A stretch of 64,000 nt of DNA. Origin: Paenibacillus typhae (GTDB lineage: Bacteria; Bacillota; Bacilli; Paenibacillales; Paenibacillaceae). Below, piece by piece: positions 8,630 to 18,429 of the stretch. A model generated the notes under the pieces. That model had not been told where the DNA came from, ran no database searches, and saw nothing but the letters and a program-made list of their open reading frames with translations. How positions within the stretch are numbered: position 1 is the stretch's first letter; the number at the start of each line of letters is the position of its first letter. Location of the stretch: positions 310,001 to 374,000 of the forward strand of contig NZ_FNDX01000002.1 of NCBI RefSeq assembly GCF_900099765.1. Direction: 5' to 3'. A program made the position numbers and the translations under genes.

Positions 8630-10630
8630 ATGTTCACAAAAATCAAAAGTGCCGCTTATCATCTTACATCCCGTTCGCTGCAGAGGAAAATGCTTCTGAT
8701 TTTTACCGTCATGCTGGTAATTCCGGTAGTGCTGGTAAGCTACTTTTCCTACACCAGCTCCAGCAAACAGCTGGAACTCACAATGCAGGAATCCATTCAC
8801 ACAAGCGTAGACCTGCTGGCAACGAATATTAATGAATCGGTTACTGCAGCCAAACAGAATGTATCACAGCTCAGCCAGCAGCTGACCTCTGCCGATATCG
8901 ACAACAAAAGTGCGGCTACACGTACACTGATTGAACTGTTTATAAAAGAGCACCCCGAGCTTGAACTTTTTGTTGCCGGCAATCAGAATGGTGCCTGGAT
9001 GAAAGCCCCCGATCCCGGCCCGCAGGATTATGATCCGCGTACCCGTGACTGGTATACTGCCGCACTGGGCAATCCCGGTGAGGTTACCCTTACAGATCCG
9101 GCAGTTTCTATGACCACCGGCAACTACACACTGTTCATATCTGAAACCCTTAAGGACGGCAAAGGCGCTATTGCCACCACTTTTAATCTTAAAGCAATGA
9201 GTGACAGGATCAACAAGAATAAGCTCGGTCAAGAAGGCTACTACTATGTTGTTGACCGGAATAACAAGTTCGTGTCCCATCCGGTGAAAAAGGCCGGAGA
9301 AGATATTGCCCCTTATGTCGCTGAACTGCTGGTTGGAGACAAAGGCAATCTGGCCTACACCAATCCTGATACCGGACTGGACATGAGCGGCTATTATACG
9401 ACAGATCCAGCAACAGGCTTTACTGTCGTGGGTGTAATCAAAACCAAGGAATTTTCAGACGCTTCACTACCTGTATTGTATAACGGCCTAATCGTGCTGG
9501 GCTGTGCGCTGGTGATCGCACTCATTCTGATGTACTTCATCGTAAGAGCTATCTCACGGCCAATTACCCGGCTTAACCAGTCTGCACGCCGTGTAAGCGA
9601 AGGGCATCTGAACGAACAGATTACAATTGACCGTGCCGACGAGATCGGTGAGCTGGCCAAAAACTATAATCTCATGGTGGAATCACTGCGGAATATCGTG
9701 ACTGACATCTCCGAGACCTCGGGCCTGCTGGCAGCCTCCAGCGAGCAGCTTACCGCTACTACCGAAGAAAATGCCAAAGCTACGGCCTATGTGGCCGAGA
9801 TGGTCCAGGATTCGTCAACCGGAGCCGAGACCCAGACCGCCGCCATGGCCGAGACGTCCCGGGCAATGGAGGAAATGTCCGCCGGCATTACAAAAATTGC
9901 TGAAGCCGCTTCTTCCATTGTCAGCTCATCGGCAGACACCGAAGCTGATGTGCATAGCGGCAGCGAGAAAATCAGCCAGGTTAGCCGGCAGATGGATGCA
10001 ATCCGCGAGTCAACTCACCTGTCCTCTGAGCTGATCGGCCAACTAAATGGCCTGAACTCCCAGGTGTCAGCGATGAGCAGTGCGATCTCCAATATTGCTG
10101 TACAGACCAATCTGCTGTCGCTGAACGCCGGAATTGAGGCCGCCCGCGCCGGTGAGCATGGCCGTGGCTTCGCTGTAGTTGCCACTGAAGTACGCAAGCT
10201 GGCAGACCAGTCCAAGACGACTGCCGGTAATATCCAGGAGACGATTGAGCAGATGACCATCCTTATTGACCAGACCTATGAGACGATCCATAACCGGGTA
10301 TCGGCTGATGTGGAGCTGGGGATTCAAGTGACAGATGAGGCCAAAGCGGCGTTCGCCAATATTGAACAGTCCACCGCCAGAATCAACGGCCAGATCCATG
10401 ATATTTCCGCCGTTACCGAGCAAATGTCTGCCGGAGCAGAGCAGGTCGCAGCCTCCGTTGTTGAAATTTCCAATATCGCACGGTCCACCTCTGATGCCTT
10501 CCAGAGCGTAACAGCAGCGACCCAGGAGCAGCTTGCCTCCATGGACGAAATTACCGCTTCCTCCGGTGAGCTGTCTAAGATGGCCTCGGACCTGCAGGTG
10601 AAGATCGAGCGCTTTAAGCTGGAGGATTAG
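8630..10630 (+). CDS. Methyl-accepting chemotaxis protein with dCache sensor
   Basis: A 666-residue transmembrane chemoreceptor. The order is: TM1 at about residues 21-42 ([19 protein letters not shown]); an extracellular dCache-type sensor ([20 protein letters not shown], then [15 protein letters not shown]); TM2 near residue 290 ([19 protein letters not shown]); a HAMP linker ([19 protein letters not shown]); and the coiled-coil signalling domain whose tip is [20 protein letters not shown]. It should signal through CheW/CheA to flagella. Dcache receptors often sense amino acids or organic acids. The ATG at 8630 follows AAGGGGGAG; a longer in-frame extension has no ribosome site. No che genes are nearby. 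Confidence 0.93.
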   Translation: MFTKIKSAAYHLTSRSLQRKMLLIFTVMLVIPVVLVSYFSYTSSSKQLELTMQESIHTSVDLLATNINESVTAAKQNVSQLSQQLTSADIDNKSAATRTLIELFIKEHPELELFVAGNQNGAWMKAPDPGPQDYDPRTRDWYTAALGNPGEVTLTDPAVSMTTGNYTLFISETLKDGKGAIATTFNLKAMSDRINKNKLGQEGYYYVVDRNNKFVSHPVKKAGEDIAPYVAELLVGDKGNLAYTNPDTGLDMSGYYTTDPATGFTVVGVIKTKEFSDASLPVLYNGLIVLGCALVIALILMYFIVRAISRPITRLNQSARRVSEGHLNEQITIDRADEIGELAKNYNLMVESLRNIVTDISETSGLLAASSEQLTATTEENAKATAYVAEMVQDSSTGAETQTAAMAETSRAMEEMSAGITKIAEAASSIVSSSADTEADVHSGSEKISQVSRQMDAIRESTHLSSELIGQLNGLNSQVSAMSSAISNIAVQTNLLSLNAGIEAARAGEHGRGFAVVATEVRKLADQSKTTAGNIQETIEQMTILIDQTYETIHNRVSADVELGIQVTDEAKAAFANIEQSTARINGQIHDISAVTEQMSAGAEQVAASVVEISNIARSTSDAFQSVTAATQEQLASMDEITASSGELSKMASDLQVKIERFKLED

Positions 10631-10639
10631 AGAACGCCT

Positions 10640-10675
10640 AAAGAGATGCCGTACTAACACACGGCATCTCTTGTT
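10640..10675 (+). terminator. Terminator after the chemoreceptor gene
   Basis: AAGAGATGCCGT and ACGGCATCTCTT form a perfect 12-bp stem with an 8-base loop, 10 bp after the stop codon. Confidence 0.75.
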
Positions 10676-10683
10676 GTATATAA

Positions 10684-10726
10684 CAAGAGCCGCCCTTCCG
10701 GCAATTGCTGGAGGGGCGGCTCTTTG
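10684..10726. terminator. Second hairpin between convergent MCP and gltD genes
   Basis: AAGAGCCGCCCTTCC and GGAGGGGCGGCTCTT form a long GC-rich stem 20 bp past the gltD stop codon. The T-run is weak in both directions. The likely job is ending gltD transcription, perhaps bidirectionally. Confidence 0.55.
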
Positions 10727-10745
10727 TACTTTTACAGGCTATAAC

Positions 10746-12233
10746 TTAGACGAGAACAGTAGATCCCATCAGATATTTGTCAACTTCACGTGCGGCTGCG
10801 CGGCCTTCATTAATCGCCCATACCACCAGACTTTGCCCGCGGCGCATGTCACCTGCAGCAAAAACTTTATCCACATTGGTGTTGAACTTGCCATAACGGG
10901 CCTTCACATTGCTGCGGCGGTCCGTTTCCAGGTTCAGCTCCTGAATGATATCCTGCTCCGGTCCGTCGAAGCCGATCGCAATCAGCGCTAGCTGAGCCGG
11001 ATAGACAGCTTCTGTACCCGGTACAGGCTGGTAGATCTTGCGGCCTGTCTCATCCACCATACGGCGGATTTGCACGGTGTGCACCTCTTTCAGGTTGCCC
11101 TCATCATCACCAACAAACTTGGTGGTCATGATGGAGAATTCACGCGGATCGTCGCCGAAGATGGCTTTGGCTTCCTGCTGTGCATAGTCGAGTGTATATA
11201 CGTTCGGGAACTGCGGCCACGGATTGGCAATCGGATCACGTTCAAGCGGTGCTTTATCATGCGTGCCGAATTGGGTAATGCTCTTGCAGCCATGACGCAG
11301 AGAGGTTGCTACACAGTCGGAACCGGTATCCCCGCCGCCCAGTACGACTACATCTTTACCGGCGGCCGATACGAAGTTGCCGTCTTCCAGATTGGAGTTC
11401 AGGTAGCTCTTGATCGTGCCGGTCAGGTAATCCATTGCATACATGACACCGTTCAGCTCACTGCCTTCGACATTGAACTGGCGTGCTTTGGTTGCCCCCC
11501 CGCACAGTACGACCGCATCATAGTCATCGACGAGCTGCTGGGTCGGAATATCCTTGCCGATCTCGGTGTTCACAACAAAAGTGATGCCTTCAGCGGCCAG
11601 CAGATCCACCCGGCGCTGAACGACGCGTTTATCCAGCTTCATTGTAGGTATGCCATATGTCAACAAACCGCCGACGCGGTCACTGCGTTCATATACTGTC
11701 ACAGTATGTCCTGCTTTGTTCAGCTGGGCTGCTGCAGCAAGTCCGGCCGGTCCGGAGCCGACGATAGCTACTCTCTTGCCGGTACGCTTCTCGGGCGGAC
11801 TAGGAACAACCCAGCCTTCCTCAAAGCCTTTATCCACGATGGCAAGCTCGATGGTCTTGATCGTAACCGGCTGGCCGATCAGACCGACGGTACAGGAGCC
11901 TTCGCAAGGCGCAGGACAGATGCTGCCTGTAAATTCAGGGAAATTATTCGTCTTGTGCAGACGCTCCAGCGCTTCCTTCCACAGGCCGCGGTAGACCAGA
12001 TTGTTCCATTCAGGAATCAGGTTGTGAACCGGGCACCCAGATGTGCCTCCGGTCATATCAATGCCGGTATGGCAATAGGGGGTTCCGCAGTCCATGCAGC
12101 GCGCGCCCTGCGTGCGGAGCTCGTCCTCGGTAAGGTGATGATGGAATTCTTCCCAGTCTTTAACGCGCTGCTCAGGATCCCGGTCACCTGGGAGCTGGCG
12201 CTTATACTCCATAAATCCAGTAGGTGTAGACAT
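10746..12233 (-). CDS. gltD: Glutamate synthase small (beta) subunit
   Basis: A 495-residue FAD/NADPH oxidoreductase subunit that feeds electrons to the glutamine-2-oxoglutarate amidotransferase. The N-terminal cysteine cluster region reads CMDCGTPYC and [12 protein letters not shown], then CPAPCEGSC, which bind Fe-S centres. An FAD Rossmann motif follows ([17 protein letters not shown]) and an NADPH motif ([18 protein letters not shown]). ATG 12233 follows GGGGGAAACG. The large subunit gltA/gltB is not next to it, which is unusual because the two are commonly adjacent. The protein could pair with a distant large subunit or be a homologue with another electron acceptor. Confidence 0.9.
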   Translation of the reverse strand: MSTPTGFMEYKRQLPGDRDPEQRVKDWEEFHHHLTEDELRTQGARCMDCGTPYCHTGIDMTGGTSGCPVHNLIPEWNNLVYRGLWKEALERLHKTNNFPEFTGSICPAPCEGSCTVGLIGQPVTIKTIELAIVDKGFEEGWVVPSPPEKRTGKRVAIVGSGPAGLAAAAQLNKAGHTVTVYERSDRVGGLLTYGIPTMKLDKRVVQRRVDLLAAEGITFVVNTEIGKDIPTQQLVDDYDAVVLCGGATKARQFNVEGSELNGVMYAMDYLTGTIKSYLNSNLEDGNFVSAAGKDVVVLGGGDTGSDCVATSLRHGCKSITQFGTHDKAPLERDPIANPWPQFPNVYTLDYAQQEAKAIFGDDPREFSIMTTKFVGDDEGNLKEVHTVQIRRMVDETGRKIYQPVPGTEAVYPAQLALIAIGFDGPEQDIIQELNLETDRRSNVKARYGKFNTNVDKVFAAGDMRRGQSLVVWAINEGRAAAREVDKYLMGSTVLV

Positions 12234-12466
12234 ATTTACGTTTCCCCCATCCGTTCTCTTCGTGTTGATGTATAGTACATTGTAGCATACTGCGGCAGAT
12301 TCGTGTCGATTCAGCGCAATGAAGTACCTGCACATTCTATACTATTTTTAAGTTTAGCAATTGTAATTTTAACTATAGTAGCATTCTATACTTTCGCACT
12401 GTAATGGATTAATCTGCTGATTATTTGTACTATTTCACATGTTGTGTCAGAGAAAACGCTTTTTCC

Positions 12467-12958
12467 TTAAACCGTACGTTCATAAACGTAAAAACGGTAA
12501 TCATACGGGTTCTGCTCATTGCGGATCCCCTGAACACTGGAGACCTCTTTCCATTCTTCCCAAGGGACATCCGGAAACTTCGTTTCGCCTTCAAAATCCT
12601 CATGAATCCGGGTCACAAGCAGCTTGTCGGCGTACGGCAGCATCATCCCGTAGATTTCAGCTCCGCCGATAATCATTAGCTCATCGTCCTTACGTCCTTC
12701 AGCCAGCGCTTCCTCCAGCGTATGGATGACCTGTGCGCCCTCCGCCTGAAATCCGGTATCTCTCGTAATAACGATGCTTGTTCTGCCCTTAAGCGGCTTC
12801 CCGCCTAGCGATTCCCAGGTTTTGCGGCCCATAAGCATTCTTTTGCCCAGCGTCTGTTCTTTAAAATAGGCAAAATCCAGCGGCAAATGCCACGGCATAT
12901 CATTATCCTTACCGATTACACCGTTCTCCGCCATCGCCCAAATCATGCTGATACTCAT
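12467..12958 (-). CDS. dfrA: Dihydrofolate reductase
   Basis: A 163-residue DHFR that reduces dihydrofolate to tetrahydrofolate with NADPH. It begins MSISMIWAMAENGVIGKDNDMPWHLP, so the catalytic acidic residue and the Met20-type loop are present, followed by GRKTWESLGGKPLKGRTSIV and the NADPH-binding GGAEIYGMMLPYADKLLVTR. The ATG at 12958 follows GAAGGAGGGC; a 7-residue longer frame starts inside that ribosome site. It lies 43 bp after thyA on the same strand, the usual arrangement that couples regeneration of tetrahydrofolate to thymidylate synthesis. Confidence 0.96.
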   Translation of the reverse strand: MSISMIWAMAENGVIGKDNDMPWHLPLDFAYFKEQTLGKRMLMGRKTWESLGGKPLKGRTSIVITRDTGFQAEGAQVIHTLEEALAEGRKDDELMIIGGAEIYGMMLPYADKLLVTRIHEDFEGETKFPDVPWEEWKEVSSVQGIRNEQNPYDYRFYVYERTV

Positions 12959-13001
12959 ATCTATGCCCTCCTTCTCCAAGAATCATCATGTCCCGGAAAG
13001 A

Positions 13002-13796
13002 TTAAATGGCAACCGGCGCTTTGATCCCCGGGTGATAGACATACCCTTCAAACTCGAAATCTTCAAATCTATAGTCAAAAATGCTATCCGGCTTTCTGAG
13101 GATATTCAGCTTCGGCAGCGGATGCGGCTCTCTGGACAGCTGGGTGGCAACCTGCTCCAGATGATTTGTATAAATGTGCACATCGCCTCCGGACCAAATG
13201 AAGTCCCCCACCTCGTAACCTGTCTGCTGGGCGACCATATGGGTGAGCAGGGCATAGCTTGCAATGTTAAAAGGCAGGCCGAGGAACGTATCCACAGAAC
13301 GCATGGTCAGCATACAGCTCAGCTTGCCGTCAGCTACATAAAACTGAAACACAAAGTGGCACGGAGGTAGCTTCATCTGCTCAATCTCTCCTACATTCCA
13401 CGCGCTTACAATATGACGGCGGGAATCCGGATTGTTCCTGATGGAATCAATGACCGCAGCGATCTGGTCAATATGCCGGCCGTCACTGCTCTCCCAGGCA
13501 CGCCACTGCGAGCCGTATACCGGGCCCAGTTCACCATTCTCATCAGCCCATTCATCCCAGATCGACACACCGTTTTCTTTAAGATAAGAGATATTGGTAT
13601 CTCCCTTCAAAAACCACAGGAGCTCATGAACAACCGATTTCAGATGAATGCGCTTGGTCGTAACCAGCGGAAAGCCTTGGGACAGATCGAAGCGGAGCTG
13701 ACGCCCGAACACGGAAATGGTGCCTGTTCCGGTGCGGTCGCTTTTGGGCGTGCCGTGATCCAGTACATCTTGAAGTAAATCTAAGTAGTTGCGCAA
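13002..13796 (-). CDS. thyA: Thymidylate synthase
   Basis: A 264-residue ThyA-type thymidylate synthase converting dUMP to dTMP with methylene-tetrahydrofolate. The active-site cysteine is in [12 protein letters not shown], with the RxRR-type phosphate loop near [15 protein letters not shown] and the conserved [15 protein letters not shown]. The length matches the E. coli enzyme. The start is TTG at 13796, eight bases after GAGAGGAG; there is no in-frame ATG nearby. It is the first gene of the thyA-dfrA unit. Confidence 0.97.
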   Translation of the reverse strand: MRNYLDLLQDVLDHGTPKSDRTGTGTISVFGRQLRFDLSQGFPLVTTKRIHLKSVVHELLWFLKGDTNISYLKENGVSIWDEWADENGELGPVYGSQWRAWESSDGRHIDQIAAVIDSIRNNPDSRRHIVSAWNVGEIEQMKLPPCHFVFQFYVADGKLSCMLTMRSVDTFLGLPFNIASYALLTHMVAQQTGYEVGDFIWSGGDVHIYTNHLEQVATQLSREPHPLPKLNILRKPDSIFDYRFEDFEFEGYVYHPGIKAPVAI

Positions 13797-13998
13797 AGTT
13801 TAAACTCCTCTCCCCTTTTTTTCTTATCCCAGTTTACCATGACCTGACCACCCTTGTAACTTAATTAAGCGCAGAAAATGCAATTTCCTGTCGTTCACCA
13901 TCCCTGCTGCCCACAGTGATTTCCTTTGCACGAAAATAGTGGGAGGACCGGCTGTACTAAGGTTTACTCCGTGATCCTGATTGCACCTGGTTCTCCTG

Positions 13999-14973
13999 CT
14001 ATTCCCACATCCTCAGCTCCACAGTATTTGCAGTTGCTATCAGCTTGGCCCGGCCTCCAACCGGGAAAGTAATCAGCGGCGAGGTATGGCCGAAGTTCAC
14101 GTCAGCCACGACTGGAAGATGCAGCAGTTCCTTCTTGCTGCGGATGATGGTTTCCAGCATATCCCTTGTTATCCTTGATGCCCGCTGAAATCTGCCGATT
14201 ACAAGACCTTTCACCTGCTCAAAATCCGGCTGATGAATCAGTGACTGGAGATCACGGTCAAAGACTTCCGGCCCCGATTCAAAATCATCCTCCAGAAACA
14301 GAATAGCATCCTTCAGGCTTGGCATGTACTCCGTACCCTGCAGCAGGTTCAGTGTGCACAGATTACCGCCGATTATTGTGCCTTCTGCTGATCCGGAACC
14401 GATTGTATAAGGCCCTTCATTAGCTTCAAAGCTTCGATTCTCCTGATCAAGAAACCACGCATCATCACTCCACTCCGCCGAGGGCTGTACCAGGACCGGT
14501 TCATCCTCCATCATCATCCGGATAAAATGCCGGACCGTATATTCATTGCCAAGCCGCATGGACAAGGTGGAGAAATGAGGGCCTGAGTATGTAATCAGTC
14601 CAGTCTTCCGGTAAATTGCACTGCTGAGCGCCGTTATATCGGAGTACCCGCAAAGACGTTTGGGGTTGTCAGCAATCAGCCTGTAATCGAGCTCACGCAG
14701 CAGTTGGTTGCAGTTATGGCCTCCCAGTGTAGTCAGAATACCTTTGACATCAGGATCGCGGAAAGCCTCATGAATATCCTCCACCCTGGAGCGGACAGAA
14801 GACGAGGAGAACCGGTCCATTTCATAAGCATGTGCTGCAAAAGAAACCTTGAAGCCGTAGCTCTCCAGCAGCCTTGTAGAAGCCTCTATCTGCTCAGGTG
14901 CGATAATGCCGAGACTGTTTGACGGCGAGATGATCCGGATTCCGTCGCCGGCCTGCAGTTTAGGTGCTTTCAT
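13999..14973 (-). CDS. S66 family peptidase (LD-carboxypeptidase / MccF-like)
   Basis: A 324-residue S66 family protein. It starts MKAPKLQAGDGIRIISPS, a typical beta-strand opening. The nucleophile loop reads LGGHNCNQLL, with Cys at residue 88 where the serine nucleophile of MccF/LdcA-type enzymes is expected. The downstream acidic region (LFLEDDFESGPEVFDRDL) and the histidine loop (NFGHTSPLITFPVG) are intact. Relatives cleave L,D-peptide bonds in muropeptides or inactivate microcin-like peptidyl nucleotides. The ATG at 14973 follows AAAGGGAG; longer in-frame starts lack this. It is probably a monocistronic unit. Confidence 0.85.
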   Translation of the reverse strand: MKAPKLQAGDGIRIISPSNSLGIIAPEQIEASTRLLESYGFKVSFAAHAYEMDRFSSSSVRSRVEDIHEAFRDPDVKGILTTLGGHNCNQLLRELDYRLIADNPKRLCGYSDITALSSAIYRKTGLITYSGPHFSTLSMRLGNEYTVRHFIRMMMEDEPVLVQPSAEWSDDAWFLDQENRSFEANEGPYTIGSGSAEGTIIGGNLCTLNLLQGTEYMPSLKDAILFLEDDFESGPEVFDRDLQSLIHQPDFEQVKGLVIGRFQRASRITRDMLETIIRSKKELLHLPVVADVNFGHTSPLITFPVGGRAKLIATANTVELRMWE

Positions 14974-15049
14974 GGGATGACTCCCTTTCATTGCTTCCTG
15001 CATTTTCTAGCCTCCAAGTGTTATAACGCAAATTATGCTGCTTAATAAA

Positions 15050-15095
15050 AGAAAAGACTCCCTCAGCCATTACCATGACATTGGGAGTCTCTTCT
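15050..15095 (-). terminator. Terminator of the pyruvate dehydrogenase operon
   Basis: Read on the minus strand, GAGACTCCC ... GGGAGTCTTTTCTTTT forms a stem with a T-rich tail, about 35 bp past the lpdA stop codon. Confidence 0.75.
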
Positions 15096-15128
15096 ATGAT
15101 GATTCTGCCTTGCGCAGACGGTAATGTA

Positions 15129-16541
15129 TTACTTCACTACGTGAATTGGGTGGCCTTCTACCAGCTCAGCCGCTTCCATGACGATTTCGCCAAGGGTTGG
15201 ATGCGCGTGGATCGTCAGTGCGATATCCTCGAGCGTTGCGCCCATTTCAATCGCCAGACCCAGCTCGGCAATCAGGTTGGAGGCTTCCAGACCAACGATT
15301 TGTGCGCCCAGTACGAGGTTGTTCTCGCTGTTAGCCACAATCTTGATGAAGCCTTCCGGAGCATTCAGGGAAACTGCACGGCCGTTGCCTGCGAACGGGA
15401 ACTTGCCTGCTTTTACCTTGTAGCCCTTGTCTTTTGCTTCCTTCTCGGTCAAGCCTACGCTGGAGCATTCAGGATCTGTGAACACAACGGCCGGAATGAC
15501 TTTGTAGTCAACCACGGATTTGTGGCCGGAGATCGCTTCAGCAGCAATCTTGCCTTCATAGGATGCTTTGTGTGCCAGTGCAAGACCAGGAACAATATCC
15601 CCGATAGCATAGATGTTAGGGATGTTGGTGCGGCCCTGGTGGTCAACCTTGATCAGGCCGCGTTCGTCAAGCTCAACGCCGATCAGATCAAGACCCAGCT
15701 CACCGTCAGTATTTGGACGGCGACCTACAGTTACCAGCAGGTAATCTGCAGTAATTTCTTTGGTTTCGCCGCCGACAGAGTACTTAACGGTTACTTCCTT
15801 GTCGTTCTGAACAGCACTTTCCGCTTTGGCATTGGTTACGATCTCGATGCCTGTCTTCGCCATGTTCTTGGCAACCAGACGGGTCATATCTTTATCGAAG
15901 CCTGGCAGTACAGTATCCAGACCTTCAATGATCGTTACTTTAGTGCCGAATTTGGAGTACATCTGGCCAAGCTCAGCACCGATGTAGCCGCCGCCGATTA
16001 CGATCATGCTCTTAGGAATCTCTGGCAGCTCCAGAGCTTCTGTAGAGGACAGGATGCGTCCGCCGAACGGGAATGGCTTCAGTTCAATCGGACGGGAGCC
16101 AGTGGCGATGATGCAGTTATTGAATTTGTAACGCGGGGATTCATGGTCATTGAACAAACGGGCTTCGTTTGTACTGATGAACATTGCTTCGCCGCTGAAT
16201 ACTTCAATTTTGTTGCCCTTCATCAGGCTGGTCACGCCGGTTGTCATTCTTTTGACAACGCCGTTTTTGAATTCCTGGGTTTTGGCCCAGTCTACCTTTA
16301 CGTTCTCGGCAGTGACACCGAAAACATCGCCGTGCTGTGCAGCTTCATAGCTGTGGGCTGCAGAGATCAGTGCTTTGGAAGGAATACAGCCGCGGTTCAG
16401 GCAGACACCGCCGAGTTCCGATTTATCTACAATAAGGACTTTTTGGCCGAGCTGGGCGGCACGAATTGCCGCCACATACCCGCCGGGACCTGCACCAATA
16501 ACCAATGTGTCGATTTCGATTGAAGCGTCTCCGACTACCAT
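15129..16541 (-). CDS. lpdA: Dihydrolipoyl dehydrogenase (E3)
   Basis: A 470-residue flavoprotein that reoxidises dihydrolipoamide on the E2 core and reduces NAD+. The FAD motif is VIGAGPGGYVAAIRA, and the redox disulfide is in GGVCLNRGCIPSK. The NAD motif is VIGGGYIGAELGQMY, and the C-terminal dimer interface carries the catalytic HAHPTLGE. The frame starts at ATG 16541, three bases after the E2 stop codon, so it is translated as the last gene of the pdhA-pdhB-pdhC-lpdA operon. It is also likely to serve the 2-oxoglutarate and branched-chain complexes. Confidence 0.96.
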   Translation of the reverse strand: MVVGDASIEIDTLVIGAGPGGYVAAIRAAQLGQKVLIVDKSELGGVCLNRGCIPSKALISAAHSYEAAQHGDVFGVTAENVKVDWAKTQEFKNGVVKRMTTGVTSLMKGNKIEVFSGEAMFISTNEARLFNDHESPRYKFNNCIIATGSRPIELKPFPFGGRILSSTEALELPEIPKSMIVIGGGYIGAELGQMYSKFGTKVTIIEGLDTVLPGFDKDMTRLVAKNMAKTGIEIVTNAKAESAVQNDKEVTVKYSVGGETKEITADYLLVTVGRRPNTDGELGLDLIGVELDERGLIKVDHQGRTNIPNIYAIGDIVPGLALAHKASYEGKIAAEAISGHKSVVDYKVIPAVVFTDPECSSVGLTEKEAKDKGYKVKAGKFPFAGNGRAVSLNAPEGFIKIVANSENNLVLGAQIVGLEASNLIAELGLAIEMGATLEDIALTIHAHPTLGEIVMEAAELVEGHPIHVVK

Positions 16542-16544
16542 TTA

Positions 16545-18200
16545 TTACACCTCCATAACTAACATATCAGGATTTGCAAGCAGGGTCTTAATGTAATTCA
16601 TGAAGTTCTGTGCAGTCGCACCGTCAATGATACGGTGGTCAAAGCTCAGGGACAGCGCCATTACTGGAGCCGCTACGATTTCACCGTTCTTCACAACAGG
16701 CTTCTCAGTGATGCGGCCTGTACCCAGAATCGCAACTTCAGGGAAGTTGATGATTGGAGTAAAGAACATACCGCCGGCGGAGCCGATGTTGGAGATGGAG
16801 ATCGTGCTGCCCTTCATTTCGTTAGCAGTCAGCTTGCCGTCGCGTCCGCGCACAGCCAGATCAGTGATCGCACTTGCGATCATCCAGATGCTCTTACGGT
16901 CAGCATCCTTAATTACCGGTACGATCAGACCGTTGTCTGTATCTGTAGCGATACCGATGTTGTAGTACTTTTTGTACACAATTTCGTTAGTGGTTTCGTC
17001 AATCATTGCGTTAAGCGCAGGGAACTGACGGGATGCTGCAACCAGAGCCTTAACGATGAATGGCAGGTAAGTAACCTTCACGCCCTTCTTCTCGGCTACA
17101 GGCTTCATACGGGTGCGGAAAGCAACCAGCTCGGTAACATCCACTTCGTCCATGATGGTAACATGCGGCGCTGTGTAGGCAGATTTAACCATAGCATTGG
17201 AGATCGCTTTGCGGATACCCTTGAATGGCACGCGCTCTTCTTCCAGGCTCACATTACCGGATGCTGCTGCAGCCGGTGCCGCTGCAGGTGCTTTGGCTTC
17301 AGCAGCCGGAGCTGCTGCAGGTGCGGATGCCGCCGCTGCAGGCGCTGCTGAAGCAGGAGCTGCGGAGCCGCCCTTCAGGAAGGCTGCGATATCGTCATGG
17401 GTAATCTTGCCGTTCTTGCCGCTGCCGTTCACCTTCGCAAGATCAACACCTTGCTCACGTGCCGCTTTGCGGACGCTTGGAGTAGCCAGAATGTCACGGT
17501 TAGGCGCCGGAGCAGCAGCCTGTGCAGCTGCCGGTGCTGCCGCTTCCTGTGCAGCAGGAGCTTCAGCGTGGCCGCCTTCCTGCTGTGGAACTTCACCTTC
17601 TGCAGCGATAATCGCCACAACTTCGCCAACGCGGCATACCTGTCCGTCTTTAACACGAACTTCAGTTACAGTTCCGTTAACCGGGCAAGGTACTTCTACT
17701 ACTGCCTTGTCGTTCTGTACTTCCATGATGATATCATCGTCGGTTACCTTGTCGCCGACTTTGATGTGCATCTTGATGATTTCACCTTCATGCAGGCCTT
17801 CGCCCAGCTCAGGGAAACGGTATTCGAAGTTTACAGCGCCGCCTGCTGAAGGAGCACTGGTTGCCGGGGAAGAAGTAGTGTCTGCTCCGCCTTTAGCTGC
17901 ATCTGCTTCCTGGGAAGCCACTTCTGCCGGATGGCCGCCTTCCTGCTCAGGAACATCGCCTTCTGCATCAATGATTGCTACAACTTCACCAACGCGGCAT
18001 ACCTGGCCGTCTTTGGTGAATACTTCAAGCACTGTGCCGTTAACCGGACAAGGAACCTCTACTACTGCCTTGTCATTCTGTACTTCCATTACGATATCGT
18101 CATCGGTTACTTTATCGCCGGCTTTGATGTGCATTTTGATAATTTCGCCTTCATGCAAACCTTCGCCCAGCTCAGGGAACCGGTACTCAAATTTTGCCAC
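16545..18200 (-). CDS. pdhC: Dihydrolipoyllysine acetyltransferase (E2 of pyruvate dehydrogenase)
   Basis: A 551-residue E2 core protein. It carries two nearly identical lipoyl domains with lipoyl-lysines at about residues 44 and 165 (both in EVQNDKAVVEV), separated by an Ala/Ser/Glu linker. A peripheral-subunit binding domain follows (ATPSVRKAAREQGVDLAKV), then an Ala/Pro-rich linker and the catalytic domain ending in LSFDHRIIDGATAQNF, where His and Asp catalyse acetyl transfer. Many Bacillota E2 proteins have one lipoyl domain; two fit a recent internal duplication, as the copies differ at few positions. The start is GTG at 18200 after TAGGAGGTT. Confidence 0.96.
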   Translation of the reverse strand: MAKFEYRFPELGEGLHEGEIIKMHIKAGDKVTDDDIVMEVQNDKAVVEVPCPVNGTVLEVFTKDGQVCRVGEVVAIIDAEGDVPEQEGGHPAEVASQEADAAKGGADTTSSPATSAPSAGGAVNFEYRFPELGEGLHEGEIIKMHIKVGDKVTDDDIIMEVQNDKAVVEVPCPVNGTVTEVRVKDGQVCRVGEVVAIIAAEGEVPQQEGGHAEAPAAQEAAAPAAAQAAAPAPNRDILATPSVRKAAREQGVDLAKVNGSGKNGKITHDDIAAFLKGGSAAPASAAPAAAASAPAAAPAAEAKAPAAAPAAAASGNVSLEEERVPFKGIRKAISNAMVKSAYTAPHVTIMDEVDVTELVAFRTRMKPVAEKKGVKVTYLPFIVKALVAASRQFPALNAMIDETTNEIVYKKYYNIGIATDTDNGLIVPVIKDADRKSIWMIASAITDLAVRGRDGKLTANEMKGSTISISNIGSAGGMFFTPIINFPEVAILGTGRITEKPVVKNGEIVAAPVMALSLSFDHRIIDGATAQNFMNYIKTLLANPDMLVMEV

Positions 18201-18217
18201 CTTGATAACCTCCTAAA

Positions 18218-18359
18218 AGTTTGTTAGCATCCGCTTCCTTGAGTTAACTTCGCAAACTCGCATCGAAAGCATCAGCTTAGTTTGTTAGCATCCGCTTCCT
18301 TGAGTTAACTTCGCAAACTCACATCGAAAGCATCAGCTTAGTTTGTCAGCATCTGCTTA
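18218..18359. repeat. Tandem 61-bp repeat in the pdhB-pdhC spacer
   Basis: Two adjacent 61-bp copies (18218-18278 and 18279-18339) differ at one position seen by eye (CTCGCATC versus CTCACATC), followed by a partial third copy of about 20 bp (18340-18359) with two changes. Each unit contains AGTTTG with a later CAAACT and the inner pair GAGTT/AACTC, so it can fold. It sits between the pdhB stop (18430) and the pdhC ribosome site, and so lies in the operon mRNA. Confidence 0.9.
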
Positions 18360-18429
18360 AATTTTAGATATAGATATAATGCAGAAAGTGGTGCCGCCCT
18401 CTGTGCAAGGACGGCAGATAAAATCTTTA

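Noticed and set aside
10746..10991. Plus-strand frame starting in the second hairpin after the chemoreceptor
   Set aside because: It runs antisense into gltD and lacks a ribosome site.
15075..16523. A 482-codon open frame on the plus strand opposite lpdA
   Set aside because: It is an antisense shadow of a highly conserved enzyme gene; the peptide is Cys/Phe/His-rich with no family pattern, and no ribosome site precedes it.
17197..18216. Low-complexity plus-strand frame opposite pdhC
   Set aside because: It mirrors the Ala/Pro-rich linkers and duplicated lipoyl domains of E2 and repeats accordingly; no start signal.
18218..18359. Possible CRISPR array
   Set aside because: The units are directly adjacent with no unique spacers, only two and a third copies, and no cas genes are near.
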